DNA of 64,000 nucleotides, from contig JAMXDE010000045.1 of NCBI GenBank assembly GCA_026770025.1, positions 62,001-126,000 on the forward strand, written 5' to 3'. Of this stretch, positions 1 to 10,831 are shown piece after piece. The notes beneath the pieces are model-generated. The model was not told the DNA's origin. It saw nothing but the letters and a program-made list of their open reading frames with translations, and did no database searches. The DNA comes from Craspedostauros australis (Eukaryota; Bacillariophyta; Bacillariophyceae; Mastogloiales; Achnanthaceae). A program made the translations under genes and the position numbers. How positions within the stretch are numbered: the stretch's first letter is position 1; every line of letters starts with the position of its first letter.

Positions 1-3000
1 CTCATGATTGGATTCGCTCCGATCTTCCTCGTCATTCTGGATTAGTTGAGTCACTACTCCGTCGTCCTCATTATCCTCATCATCGCTGTCTGATAGGATG
101 TAGTACCTGTTGCTGTCAGCGAAAGATACTCTCTTCGCTTCCGATGTTTGACGCGTTGCCGTCCTTGGCATTGCTCCCTTCCGTCCGATGGTTGTGAAGC
201 CGTCTGCGTCCGTTGTTCCTGTTTCATTGGATATGTTCGGTGCTGGTGCCCAGCCACGGAACTGTCCGTATGATTGGTTGAGCCACTTGATGTCCCGTGA
301 ACAGATGAGTGACTTGGTCGATGGTCTGTACATGTTGTAGACCCCTGATGCGTGTTGGTGTGCATATCCGATGAACACCATCTCTTCTCCTCTGTTCTTG
401 AGCTTGGCGGTAATCCCGCCGTAGGTAGTCTTCACAACACCCACCTCTCCAAACGTGCGGAGTGCATCCGCATATGGTGGATCGTTGCCGAAGAATTGTC
501 GATGTGGTGACTCCTTCTGGTTCTTCGCTACAGTGATATTGGCGATGGCGGTGGCAGTACTAGCAGCTGCTGCCCACAGGCCATGCCTATACTCTTCGTC
601 GAGCTGTGCTCCGTTAAGCATGGAGCGGATCTTGGTGTAGAGGTACGCGAACTTGCGTTCCACTCTGCCGTTCTGTTGCGGCGTGTTCGATGCCGTGTAT
701 TCGAATTTCACGTTGAGTCCTGCATCGATGAGAATATCCTCCGTGGATTTGTTCTCTCCGCTGTTGTCACCTCGGAAGATGATCTGTTGGTCACCAGTCT
801 GTGACTTGATCGTCTGGACGAATCGTTTGATGTATCCTGGTTGATCACTCTTGTTCTTGAGAAAGAAACTCCAGCAGTGATCCGTGCAGTCGTCCACGAT
901 CAGGGTCCAGTAGCGTTTATCTCCGAAGCTTATGTGTTTAGTGTAACTAATGTCAATGAAGAGCCGTTCGCCGCGGCGAGTCGCTCTTGGAATGGTTGCC
1001 TTCGGAATATTCTTCACTCTTGCGTTCGCGACCGCGCAGTCGCGACATACCGGCATCTCGCCGATAATCTTCCATCCATACTGAGCGGCCGTCCGCTTCA
1101 TGGTCTCGAGCGGCGCGTGGCCGAGCATTCGGTGCAGGTTCACCGCGCTGATCTCCTTGGATGGATTCTTGACGATGGCTGTGCAAGCCTTGTCGTCGTC
1201 TGTTGGCATGATGGGATGCATCTGCACTCCCGTGATGAATCCGTTGGATGTGGGGAAGACTCGATCGAACACGATCTTCGTTCCGGATCCGTTGATGATG
1301 TCCATCAGGATGCCGTTGTTACCAAGCTGATAACCGTTGTACAGAGCCTTGTTCGTGGAGAAAAGGTTCACCGCCATCTTAGGTGTGTACTTCACATCAT
1401 CGAGCCGGATGATATGGCCAGTGTTGTCTCGCTGCTTGACCTTCAAGCGAATGGATCCCATCTTGGGAGAGTCCAGCTTCGTGCTGTCTCCCACTTGGAC
1501 GAAGGACTTGATATGCCGCACGTTGAAGAGAGCGGCGTCCGAGTTGACGATGTGACACGAAGCTCCGCTATCGGCGAGCCAGGTGTCCTTGTTGACCTTG
1601 TCCTTGTACTTGGTGCTCAGCTCGTGGAGTTGCTCCACAGCTGCCGCAGCTATCTCGTCGTCGAAGCTGCCGTCGTCGTCGTCTTCGTGAACTCCATCTT
1701 CGTTGTATGGAGGATGATGATCTCCGTCATCCATGTCATCGGGTAGTTGCGCGTAGTCCGATGGAATCGTACTGTTCCGATGAGATCCTGTGGCTGGATC
1801 GTATGGGTGGACGCGTGATCGCTCGCGTAAGAGCACGCGCATGCATCCTCCAAGGATGTAATGCAGATCCGTCTCTGGGATCGTTTCCGAGTCGTTCGCT
1901 TCCAGTATGCGATTGATGATGATTGCATTGACGAGGATCTCTTCGATTGATTCGAAGTGCTCGGATAGGATGGATCCCATCATGTTCACCCATATTGGCA
2001 TGAGTGCTCCTCGTGTTGTTCCTGGGAACATTCGCATCCCCGCTTCCATTACGGCGTCAAAGATGAGCTGCTTTTGGATTATCAATGCTGTTGTTGTTGC
2101 ATTCGGGATGGTGATGTGACGGAGGAGGTAATCGACACTGTTGGGATCCTCAATAGGTGGGAAGTCGATGTTCCCTGGGTAGACGACACGCTCGTTTGGG
2201 TTGAAGCTGTCGTTTGGATGATTGCCGTCCTCGGATTCGTCGCTGTCATCCTCGTCGAAGATGCCCGATCTGTTGTTCCCCGCCGCTGGAGGAGGCGGTG
2301 CTGCGCCGCCGTTCGTCTCGTCTTCATCTGCGCCGTCCTCGTCGGCGTCGTCGTCGTCATCGCTCATGGCCTCTTCGATGTCGCTATCGTTGGCCTCGTC
2401 GTCCATCTCAGCTTCGTCGCCGTATGAACCGATCAGGTCGTGCGCGTTGAAGCAGCATTCGTAGCTCACTTCGCGTCTTGGATCCACATCGTGGATGATT
2501 GGCTCCTCATTGAGCCACTCCGGGACGATCTCATCGTCCTGCACTTCGTCGTCACTTCCGACGCATGCGAAGTTATCGAAGAAGGAGTCTTCGATGTAGT
2601 CGTCGGACACCAACATGCAGAGCGGCATGTCTTTCGCAGAGAGTACCATCTCGTGTCCGCTCTTGTCGTGTCCTTGTGTTGCTGTGTTGGCCTGTTCGTC
2701 GGCCTTCTTCTTCTCGTTGAACTTCTTCTTTCGGCACTCCGCCTCGCGGTGTCCGAAGATGCCGCAGTAGTTGCACTTGCCCTTGAAGCCGCTTCCCTTG
2801 TTGCGCTTTCCGTTCATCTTGTTATTGTTTTTCTTGTTGTTCGATTTCTTGCGTTCTGGGCAATCGGCGGATCTATGGCCATACACGCCACAGTTGTGAC
2901 AAGTGCCCTTGAAGTTACCGGTGCTTGTGAAGCCGGTGTCGTTGCTCTTCGTGTTACTGTCTTGGAAGTCGTCGACGTATGCTTTGCCTCCTTTGTGCGT

Positions 3001-4062
3001 GGCGTATGCAGTACGGAGTACTCCTCTGATTGTGTTGATGGTGACCAGTTCCGGATTGAACGTGAGTTGATGTTGGAAGTTCACGATGTGAGTTCTGTAC
3101 TCGTTACTCACCGTGCTGAGGATTTGCATGATCATTTCCTCGTCCGAGATCTCATACTTGACATCGTGGAGACGCGATCGTAGACTCTCGAGTTGCGTGA
3201 TGTAGATGTCGGGGTCCGTGTCTCTCTTCATCTTTTCGTTGTTGAATTGGCGCTTGAGTTTGATCTTCGTCACTGCGTCGGATGGTCGGAACTTCTCCGC
3301 GAGAACGTTCCACGCTCCGTGTGCGTCTCCTTCGGGGTAGTCGACGGAGATGCATTGGTTGATGTACTGGATGGCCTGCTTGCCCTTTCCTTTCTCTGCA
3401 TCCATCATGAGGATCAGATCGCTGAAGCAGTCGCATCCCAGCTCGTACATCTCCTCCATCGCTTCCTTGTTTTCATCGGCGGCTGCCGCGATCTCGCTCA
3501 CTGTTGGTACCTTGGTCTTGCCCAACATCACGTCTCTCGTCTTCTGTGCACGAGCGTATGCCTTCGCTTGGGACTCCCATGCGCTGTAGTCTTCCTGTTC
3601 ACCGCTGAACATCGGCGCCTTGATGCGTCGCTTGTTCACGTTGGCTGATGTCGCCATGTTGGTTCGTTGTTTCGTCGTTGGTGCGCTCGCGTCCTTGATT
3701 TCCGTCGGTTTCTGTGTTACCGATTCTTCGATTTTCGCCTGTTGTTGCGCGGAGATTGTTTTCGTCACAAATTCTCCTCCTGGTGGTGTCTCACTTTTCC
3801 CACCCTGTTTGGCTGTGCGAATGCTCTTCGTCACACCAGTCTCCTCTTGCTTGATCGTCTCGGGAATCCTCTTCTCCTTACGATGTAGTCTTGCAGACCG
3901 TTCTTCTTCGGTCTCGTCGATCGCGCTTGCGTATGCGCCTGATAGGACAGTAGCCGCGGCTGCTTCCTTCTCTTGTCGTGGTGGAGTCTCACTCGCACCT
4001 TCTTCTCTCTTGATAGTCGGATTGGACAGAGGGATCTCTTTCAATTCCTCTTCCTCGCTCAT
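1..4062 (-). CDS. copia-type gag-pol polyprotein, single frame, 3' part off-window
   Basis: This is the polyprotein of a Ty1/copia retrotransposon. It starts at the ATG at 4062 and stays open for 1354 codons to the left edge, so only reverse transcriptase and RNase H are missing, presumably lying beyond base 1. Order seen: gag with two CCHC zinc knuckles (about residues 384-400 and 427-443; CHNCGVYGHRSADC and CNYCGIFGHREAEC); aspartic protease DSGAS near 828; HHCC pre-integrase finger; integrase D, D, E residues near 1036, 1097 (RGDNSGE) and 1133 (RVER); then an acidic linker. Gag and pol are fused in one frame, whereas the copy to its right has lost one base at the gag/pol border. The intact frame and adjoining complete LTR suggest a young, possibly competent element. 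The host is an alga; nothing indicates an animal or crop virus. Confidence 0.93.
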   Translation of the reverse strand, partial: MSEEEELKEIPLSNPTIKREEGASETPPRQEKEAAAATVLSGAYASAIDETEEERSARLHRKEKRIPETIKQEETGVTKSIRTAKQGGKSETPPGGEFVTKTISAQQQAKIEESVTQKPTEIKDASAPTTKQRTNMATSANVNKRRIKAPMFSGEQEDYSAWESQAKAYARAQKTRDVMLGKTKVPTVSEIAAAADENKEAMEEMYELGCDCFSDLILMMDAEKGKGKQAIQYINQCISVDYPEGDAHGAWNVLAEKFRPSDAVTKIKLKRQFNNEKMKRDTDPDIYITQLESLRSRLHDVKYEISDEEMIMQILSTVSNEYRTHIVNFQHQLTFNPELVTINTIRGVLRTAYATHKGGKAYVDDFQDSNTKSNDTGFTSTGNFKGTCHNCGVYGHRSADCPERKKSNNKKNNNKMNGKRNKGSGFKGKCNYCGIFGHREAECRKKKFNEKKKADEQANTATQGHDKSGHEMVLSAKDMPLCMLVSDDYIEDSFFDNFACVGSDDEVQDDEIVPEWLNEEPIIHDVDPRREVSYECCFNAHDLIGSYGDEAEMDDEANDSDIEEAMSDDDDDADEDGADEDETNGGAAPPPPAAGNNRSGIFDEDDSDESEDGNHPNDSFNPNERVVYPGNIDFPPIEDPNSVDYLLRHITIPNATTTALIIQKQLIFDAVMEAGMRMFPGTTRGALMPIWVNMMGSILSEHFESIEEILVNAIIINRILEANDSETIPETDLHYILGGCMRVLLRERSRVHPYDPATGSHRNSTIPSDYAQLPDDMDDGDHHPPYNEDGVHEDDDDGSFDDEIAAAAVEQLHELSTKYKDKVNKDTWLADSGASCHIVNSDAALFNVRHIKSFVQVGDSTKLDSPKMGSIRLKVKQRDNTGHIIRLDDVKYTPKMAVNLFSTNKALYNGYQLGNNGILMDIINGSGTKIVFDRVFPTSNGFITGVQMHPIMPTDDDKACTAIVKNPSKEISAVNLHRMLGHAPLETMKRTAAQYGWKIIGEMPVCRDCAVANARVKNIPKATIPRATRRGERLFIDISYTKHISFGDKRYWTLIVDDCTDHCWSFFLKNKSDQPGYIKRFVQTIKSQTGDQQIIFRGDNSGENKSTEDILIDAGLNVKFEYTASNTPQQNGRVERKFAYLYTKIRSMLNGAQLDEEYRHGLWAAAASTATAIANITVAKNQKESPHRQFFGNDPPYADALRTFGEVGVVKTTYGGITAKLKNRGEEMVFIGYAHQHASGVYNMYRPSTKSLICSRDIKWLNQSYGQFRGWAPAPNISNETGTTDADGFTTIGRKGAMPRTATRQTSEAKRVSFADSNRYYILSDSDDEDNEDDGVVTQLIQNDEEDRSESNHE

Positions 4063-4144
4063 TCAGCCTGTTGCTCTTGAATGATGTTCGTCTTCCTCGC
4101 ACGATACGATTCGCGGGCTCGCCCTGATCTATCGTTTATAAACG
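4063..4144 (-). other. retrotransposon 5' leader (primer-binding region)
   Basis: This short untranslated leader lies between the 5' LTR and the gag ATG. Right after the LTR end CCAACA comes a perfect 12-base palindrome, CGTTTATAAACG (4133-4144). No TGG that could pair with a tRNA 3' CCA lies next to the LTR, so priming is probably by another route, such as an internal tRNA fragment. The second copia family at 17101-17112 has the same arrangement. Confidence 0.7.
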
Positions 4145-4941
4145 TGTTGGCAAGTTCCGCTCACGGTAACCTACGATCGTGGAAGATGGTGTTGGTTGAT
4201 AGTCGTCTGTTTGCTATTTCATTACGTTGGCACTCCGATACTCTCGGTGTCCGTTCGTTCTCTTGCCCGATGCTCTCGGCGCTTCAATCTGTTTCGTAGA
4301 TTCAGTCTCCGACTATGAGTCGGTACGTGAGATCCTCTCTCGCTCCTCTCTGTATTCTCTCTCTCTCTCTCTCTCTCAACATCGTGTGTTCGTGCTACAC
4401 GATACTCCGTGTTCGATGCGTGCTCCGCATTCGACACTCCGTTCATTCAGTACTGGCTTCTACTCCATGAGTACTTACCATTTGAAGTTCACCTTCAGTA
4501 TCCATGATCTTCATGGGTCATCGTATCTTCGCCTCCTGCTCTGACTTGGAGACAGTTGTCGACGTGGTGACATGTTGACATCCTGTCGACGTCAGTAGGC
4601 GTCCTTCTGCTCTCCAGATGTCACGTTCCATTGGTGATGCAGTAGTCTGTCAGATAATATCATCATCTGAGGTTTAGTTGGGAAGTACCTCGAGATTCTC
4701 TTGGTACCATTGATGCATGGACGGACGATCTTCTGATTCTCTCAGAAATCGTTATTTGCAAATTTCCTCCAGAAATCTTGCCCCTTTTCTTGTGTTCCAT
4801 TTCCCCTGTAATTCTGACGAATCACAGTATACTATCGACACGAGTATAGTTATACCGTCCAAGTGCGTATGAGAGAATAGCAGGTGAACGATGCACATAT
4901 ACACGTACATCTTGACATATACTCACATGTACATCTCGACA
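4145..4941 (-). repeat. 5' LTR of the left copia element (797 bp)
   Basis: Read on the minus strand this begins TGTCGAGATG and ends CTTGCCAACA, the TG...CA termini of an LTR. It is followed by the palindromic leader and gag. Related copies lie at 9064-9862 (opposite orientation) and 26922-27723. It adjoins the pol frame of the neighbouring copy at 4942, so the element inserted there; the predicted 5-bp target duplication is TAGCT (4942-4946, plus strand), whose partner would be off-window. A CT microsatellite lies inside near 4358-4378. Confidence 0.88.
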
Positions 4942-7280
4942 TAGCTTCTCCCTTCCTGCCTTGTGCTTCATGACGTCGAATTCTCTCCTTTCTAGCTACG
5001 TCACGCTTGCTTGGTTTGCTTGGTGGAGGCCTGGATGGTGTGTCATGTGTTGACCTTGCTGGTGTGTTCGGAGGAGTGACCCCTGTGTCATCGTCGGCTT
5101 CGTCGCCGGATGGTGTGATCTCGTCATCCTCATGATTGGATTCGCTCCGATCTTCCTCGTCGTTATGGATTGGATGAGTCACTACTCCATCGTTCTCATC
5201 ATCCTCATCGTTGCTGTCTGATAGGATGTAATACCTGTTGTTGTCAGCGAAAGATACTCTCTTCGCTTCTGATGCTTGACGCATTGCCGTCTTTGGCATT
5301 GCTCCCTTCTGTCCAATGGTTGTGAAGCCGTCTGCGTCTGTCGTTCCTACTTTGCTGGATATGTTCGGTGCTGGTGCCCAGCCACGGAACTGTCCGTATG
5401 ATTGGTTGAGCCACTTGATGTCGCGAGAGCAGATCAGTGATTTGGTCGATGGTCTGTACATGTTGTAGACCCCTGATGCGTGTTGGTGTGCATATCCGAT
5501 GAACACCATCTCTTCTCCCCTATTCTTGAGTTTGGCGGTGATCCCGCCGTAGGTAGCCTTCACAACACCCACCTCTCCGAATGTGCGGAGTGCATCCGCA
5601 TATGGTGGATTGTTGCCAAAGAATTGTCGATGAGGTGACTCCTTCTGATTCTTCGCTACGGTGATGTTGGCGATGGCGGTGGCAGTGCTCGCAGCTGCTG
5701 CCCACAGGCCATGCCTATACTCTTCGTCGAGTTGTGCTCCGTTGAGCATGGAGCGGATCTTGGTGTAGAGGTACGCGAACTTGCGTTCCACTCTGCTGTT
5801 CTGTTGCGGCGTGTTCGATGCCATGAATTCGAATTTCACGTTCAGTCCTGCATCGATGAGAATATCCTCCGTGGATTTGTTCTCTCCGCTGTTGTCACCT
5901 CGGAAGATGATCTGTTGATCACCAGTCTGTGACTTGATCGTCTGGACGAATCGTTTGATGTACCCTGGTTGATCACTTTTGTTCTTGAGAAAGAAACTCC
6001 AGCAGTGATCCGTGCAGTCGTCCACGATCAGGGTCCAGTAGCGTTTATCTCCGAAGCTTATGTGTTTAGTGTAACTAATGTCACTGAAGAGACGTTCGCT
6101 GCGGCGAGTTGCTCTCGGGATTGTCGCCTTCAAGATGTTCTTCACTCTTGCGTTCGCGACCGCGCAGTCGCGACAAACCGGCATCTCGCCGATGATCTTC
6201 CATCCGTACTGAGCGGCCGTCCGCTTCATGGTCTCGAGTGGCGCGTGGCCGAGCATTCGATGTAAGTTCGCCGCGCTGATCTCATTGGATGGATTCTTGA
6301 TGATGGCTGTGCAAGCCTTGTCGTTGTCTGTTGGCATGATGGGATGCATCTGCACTCCCGTGATGAATCCGTTGGATGTGGGGAAGACTCGATCGAACAC
6401 GATCTTCATTCTGGATCCGTTGATGATGTCCATCAGAATGCCATTGTTACCAAGCTGGTAACCGTTGTACAGAGCCTTGTTCGTTGAGAAAAGGTTCACC
6501 GCCATTTTTGGTGTGTACTTCACATCATCAAGCCGGATGATATGGCCAGTGTTGTCTTGTTGCTTGACCTTCAAGCGAATGGATCCCATTTTGGGAGAGT
6601 CAAGCTTCGTGCTGTCTCCCACTTGGACAAAGGACTCGATGTGCCGCACGTTGAAGAGAGCGGCGTCCGAGCTGACGATGTGACACGAAGCTCCGCTGTC
6701 GGCGAGCCAGGTGTCCTTGTTGACCTTGTCCTTGTATCTGGTGCTCAGCTCATGGAGCTGCTCCACGGCTGCTGCAGCTATCTCGTCGTCAAAGCTGCCG
6801 TCGTCTTCGTCTTCGTGAACTCCATCTTCATTGTATGGATTATGGTGATCCTCATCATCCATGTCGTCGGGTAGTTGCGCATAGTTCGATGGAACCGTAC
6901 TGTTTCGATGTGATCCTGTGGCTGAATCATAAGGGTTGACGCGTGGTTGTTCGCGTAAGAGCACGCGCATGCATCCTCCAAGGATGTAATGCAGGTCCGT
7001 CTCTGGGATTGTCTCTGTGTTATCCGCTTCCAACAGTCGGTTGATGATGACCGAGTTGGCGAGAATCTCTTCGATTGATCTGAAGCTCTTGGATAGGATG
7101 GATCCCATCATGTTCACCCATATCGGTCTGAGCACTCCTTGTGCGATTCCTGGGAACAGTTTCACTCCTGCTTCCATTACAGCATCGAAGATGAGTTGCT
7201 TCTGGATTATCAATGCTGTTTCCGTTGCGTATGGAATGGTATCATGACGATGGAGGTAGTTGGAGTCGTTGGGATTCCAA
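4942..7280 (-). pseudogene. copia pol fragment (protease-integrase), interrupted
   Basis: This is the pol half of an older copy of the same copia family. Protease (TWLADSGASCH), the zinc-binding pre-integrase region (HRMLGH...CRDC) and the integrase core with RGDNSGE and RVER are all readable, followed by the acidic linker. The frame then runs into the LTR of the left element at 4941 and stops artificially at 4850, so the reverse transcriptase half is separated and would lie left of the window. Compared with the left copy, one base is missing near 7272-7283, which puts pol out of frame with gag. The element is therefore broken both by frameshift and by insertion. Confidence 0.9.
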
Positions 7281-9063
7281 TCGGTGGGAAATCGATGTTC
7301 CCTGGGTAGACGACACGCTCGTTTGGGTTGAAGCTGTCGTCTGGGTGATCTTCTGTTTCATCGCTGTCGTCTTGGTCGAAGATGCCCGATCTGTTATTCC
7401 CTGCCGCTGGAGCGGGCGGCGCCGCGCTGCCATTCGTTTCGTCTTGGCCTCTATCATTGTCGTTGATCTCGTCGTCGGCCTCTTCACTCATGGCCTCTTC
7501 GATGTCGCTGTCGATGACCTCGTTGCCCATCTCGGCTCCGTCGCCGTATGGACCGATCAGGTCGTTTGCGTTGAAGCAGCATTCGTAGCTCACTTCGCGT
7601 CTTGGATCCACCTCGTGGATGATTGGCTCCTCGCTGAGCCACTCTGGGACGATCTCATTGTCCTGCACTTCGTCGTCACTTCCGATGTACTCGAAGTTAT
7701 CGAAGAAGGAGTCTTCGATGTAGTCGTTGGATACCAACATGCACAGCGGCATGTCCTTTGCTGAGAGTACCATCTCGTGCCCGCTCTTGTCGTGTCCTTG
7801 GTTTGCTGTGTTGGCCTGTTCGTCGGCCTTCTTCTTCTCGTTGAACTTCTTCTTTCGGCACTCCGCCTCGCGATGTCCGAAGATGCCGCAGTAGTTGCAC
7901 TTGCCGTTGAAGCCGCTTCCCTTGTTGCGATTGTTGTTGCGCTTTCCGTTCATTTTGTTGTTGTTGTTGTTGTTTTTCTTGTTGTTTTTCTTGTTTGATT
8001 TCTTGCGTTCTGGGCAATCGGCAGATCTGTGACCATACACACCACAGTTGTGGCAGGTCCCCTTGAAGTTACCGGTGCTTGCGAAGCCGGTGTCGTTGCT
8101 CTTCATGTTGCTGTCTTGGAAGTCGTCGATGTACGCCTTGCCTCCTTGACGAGTGGCATGTGCTGTACGGAGTACTCCTTTGATCGCATTGATGGTGACT
8201 ACATCTGGATTGAACGTGAGTTGGTGATGGAAGTTCACGATGTGTGTCTTGTATTTGCTACTCACCGTGCTGAGGATCTGCATGATCATCTCTTCTTCAG
8301 TAATCGTGTAACCGACATCGTGGAGACGCGAGCGTAACATCTCGAGTCGCATGATGTAGACGTCGGGGTCCGTGTCTCTCTTCATTCTTTTGTTGTTGAA
8401 TTGGCGCTTGAGTTTGATCTTCGTCACTGCGTCGGATGGCCGGAACTTCTCCGCAAGAACGTTCCACGCCGCGTGTGGATTCCCCTCAGGGTAATTGTCG
8501 GAGATGCACTGATTGATGTATTGGATGGCTTGCTTGCCTTTTCCTTTCTCTGCATCCATCATGAGGATCAGATCGCTGAAGCAGTCGCATCCCAGTTCGT
8601 AGATTTCCTCCATCGCTTCCTTGGCATCGTCGGCGGCTGCCGCGATCTCACTCACTGTTGGGACCTTGGTCTTCCCCAACATCATGTCTCTCGTCTTCTG
8701 TGCACGAGCGTACGCCTTCGCTTGGGACTCCCATGCGTTGTAGTCTTTTTGGTCACCGCTGAACATTGGCGCCTTGATGCGTCGCTTGTTCATGTTGGCT
8801 GATGTCGCCATATTGGTTCGTTGTTTCGTCGTTGGTGCGCTCGCGTCCTTGATTTCCGTCTGTTTCTGTGTTGTCGATTCTTCGATTTTCGCTTGTTGTT
8901 TCGCGAGGATTGATTTGCTCACAAATTCTCCTCCTGGTGGTGTCTCACTTTTCCCACTCTGTTTGGCTGTGCGAATGCTCTCCGTCACACCAGTCTCCTC
9001 TTGCTTGACCGCCTTGAGAATGCTCTTCTCCTTGCGATGCAGTCTCGCAGACTGTTCCTTGTC
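7210..9063 (-). pseudogene. copia gag fragment, N-terminus replaced by an LTR
   Basis: This is the gag of the older copia copy, with both CCHC knuckles (CHNCGVYGHRSADC and CNYCGIFGHREAEC) and an Asn/Lys-rich spacer longer than in the left copy. Similarity to the left copy begins at the SARLHRKEK segment. Upstream of 9063 the sequence is the start of an LTR in opposite orientation, so roughly the first 50 gag residues, the leader and this copy's own 5' LTR are missing. The frame continues artificially into the LTR up to 9114. Its end near 7210 results from the one-base loss at the gag/pol border. Confidence 0.9.
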
Positions 9064-9862
9064 TGTCGAGATGTACATGTGAGTATATGTCGAAATGTAC
9101 GTGTATATGTGCATCGTTCACCTGTTATTCTCTTATACATGTACGGACGGTACAACTACATTCGTGTCAATAGTATGATGTGAGTTGTCAGAATCACAGC
9201 GGAAATGGAACACGAAAATGAGCAGAATTTCTGGAGGAAATTTGGAATCAACGATTTCTGAGAGAATTGGAAACATCGTCCGTCCATCCATCAATGGTAC
9301 CAAGAGAATCTCGATGTACCTCCCAACTAAACCTCAGATGACGATATCATCTGAGAGACCATCACATCATCGACGGAACGTGACATCTGGAGAGCAGAAG
9401 GACGACAGCTGACGTAGACAGGATGCCACCGTGTCACCACATCGACATCTGTCTCCATGTCAGAAGCAGAAGGTAAAGATCAGATGACCGAAGAGCATCA
9501 AGATCATGGATACAAGAGGTGAAGTTCAAATGGTAAGTACTCATGGAGTAGGAACCAGTAGTGAACGAACAAAGTGTTGAATGCGGAGTACGTATCGAAC
9601 GCGAAGCATTGTGTAGCACGAGTACACGATATTGAGAAAGAGAGAGAGAGAATACGAAGAGCAGCGAGAGAGCATCTCATGTACCGACTCATAGTCGGAC
9701 GACCCAATCTACGAGATAGACAAACGTGCTGAGAGCATCGGGCAAAGACAACAGAGACACCAAGAGGATTGGAGTGCCAACATAATGAAATAACAAACGA
9801 GCGACTATCAACAACACTGTCTTCCACGATTGTAGGCACCCGAGGTCCGGAACTTGCCAACA
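9064..9862 (+). repeat. copia LTR in inverted orientation (799 bp)
   Basis: This is the same LTR as 4145-4941 but on the opposite strand, TGTCGAGATG at 9064 to TTGCCAACA at 9862. Its first base abuts truncated gag, and its end is not followed by the CGTTT-palindrome leader, so it is not the LTR of an intact plus-strand element. Flanking pentamers differ (TTGTC left, CTACC right), so it is not a simple solo LTR either. Together with 4145-4941 it makes an inverted repeat of about 0.8 kb per arm around a 4.1-kb segment. Confidence 0.85.
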
Positions 9863-10064
9863 CTACCAAGGCAACACGGAGTCGTGGTCCATTGGCGTCG
9901 ATGATGACATGAAGGTGAAGCATATGGACGCCGGATATGCCGTCGATCGCTTCGAGACGGGCACGACGTCCGAGGGCAAGGGCTTGTCATTTGGTGTCTT
10001 CCAGACCGCAGGCCTGGATATTCCCTCCGGTTTCATCTCAGTCCTTCGGGCGATCCAACGCGTT
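9863..10064 (+). other. orphan reading-frame fragment between two LTRs
   Basis: From 9864 a frame of about 65 codons reads without stops between the two LTRs (for example GYAVDRFETGTTSEGKGLSF and TAGLDIPSGF). It ends at a TAG that already belongs to the solo LTR. The composition looks protein-like, but no family is recognised. It may be the remnant of a host or mobile-element gene cut by LTR insertion. Confidence 0.3.
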
Positions 10065-10831
10065 TGTTAGGAATCGAGGGTACGACTTTGTTGGAATACC
10101 CATAATTGCCGCACCTCCCAAAATTATTCGTCACAACATTGAATATTATTCGTCACATGTTCGGATACTATTCGTCACATCTTTGAATACCATGTCATTA
10201 TGACTATTACTAAGCATACGGACGATATTGACACCTGTACTACCTCGAGGAGGGTAGTCTGTCCTCTGATAACGTAAGGACGACACCTATGGAGGAGCAG
10301 GAGGTCCCAATACCAAACCAACCACGGCAACCATGCAGACGACGACGTCGATCAGAACAGCAGGTCAATAGGCAAGTGACGCACCCCCTTCAGAGGACAG
10401 CACGCGCCCCTCCTACGGACAAGAACATCCGCAGGTTTGGAACATCAGAAAGGATCAGAACATCCGCAGGTTTGGAACATCACCAAGGCTGACATCGATC
10501 GTGGGACGATGGCGTCATGAGATCAACAACGAAAACATGAGATAGGCAAGTGCTCAGGACTGCAGATCCCTACCATGCGAGCGTAGACAGCTACGACGAT
10601 GCAGAGGCAAGCAACAACAAGGCCAAGACAAGGAAGCAAGAACAGAGCATGATGAATGGAGAAGGAAGCACCTAAGAACAACAGGACGCCCCGAGTCGCC
10701 ACCACGACAGATGCCTACTATGAGAAATGAAATCGGAAGAGAAAGTGAGATTGTGCTCACAGTTCTAAAACGGTACAGTTTCTAACAGCGGATTAGATTA
10801 CAGTACTAACTATAACCCCGGATTTCCAACA
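10065..10831 (+). repeat. diverged solo LTR of the 938-bp LTR family
   Basis: It starts TGTTAGGAATCG and ends CCCCGGATTTCCAACA. These resemble both termini (read on the minus strand) of the LTRs at 11206-12143 and 17113-18050. It also shares the inner stretch AATTGCCGCACCTCCCAA. No gag or pol lies beside it. The flanks CGCGTT and CGTGTT are a near match that could be an eroded target duplication. It contains three copies of TATTCGTCACA at 10123-10182. Confidence 0.7.

Noticed and set aside
841-1746. 301-codon plus-strand frame
   Set aside because: It is the antisense shadow of copia gag-pol, whose minus-strand frame carries protease and integrase motifs.
2440-3183. 247-codon plus-strand frame, hydrophobic in parts
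   Set aside because: It is antisense to copia gag; the same shadow appears over the second copy at 7213-7764.
4145-9862. A DNA transposon with 0.8-kb terminal inverted repeats carrying gag-pol
   Set aside because: The left repeat is followed by the leader and gag of the adjacent element exactly as a 5' LTR should be. The inverted pair is therefore two LTRs, not transposon TIRs.
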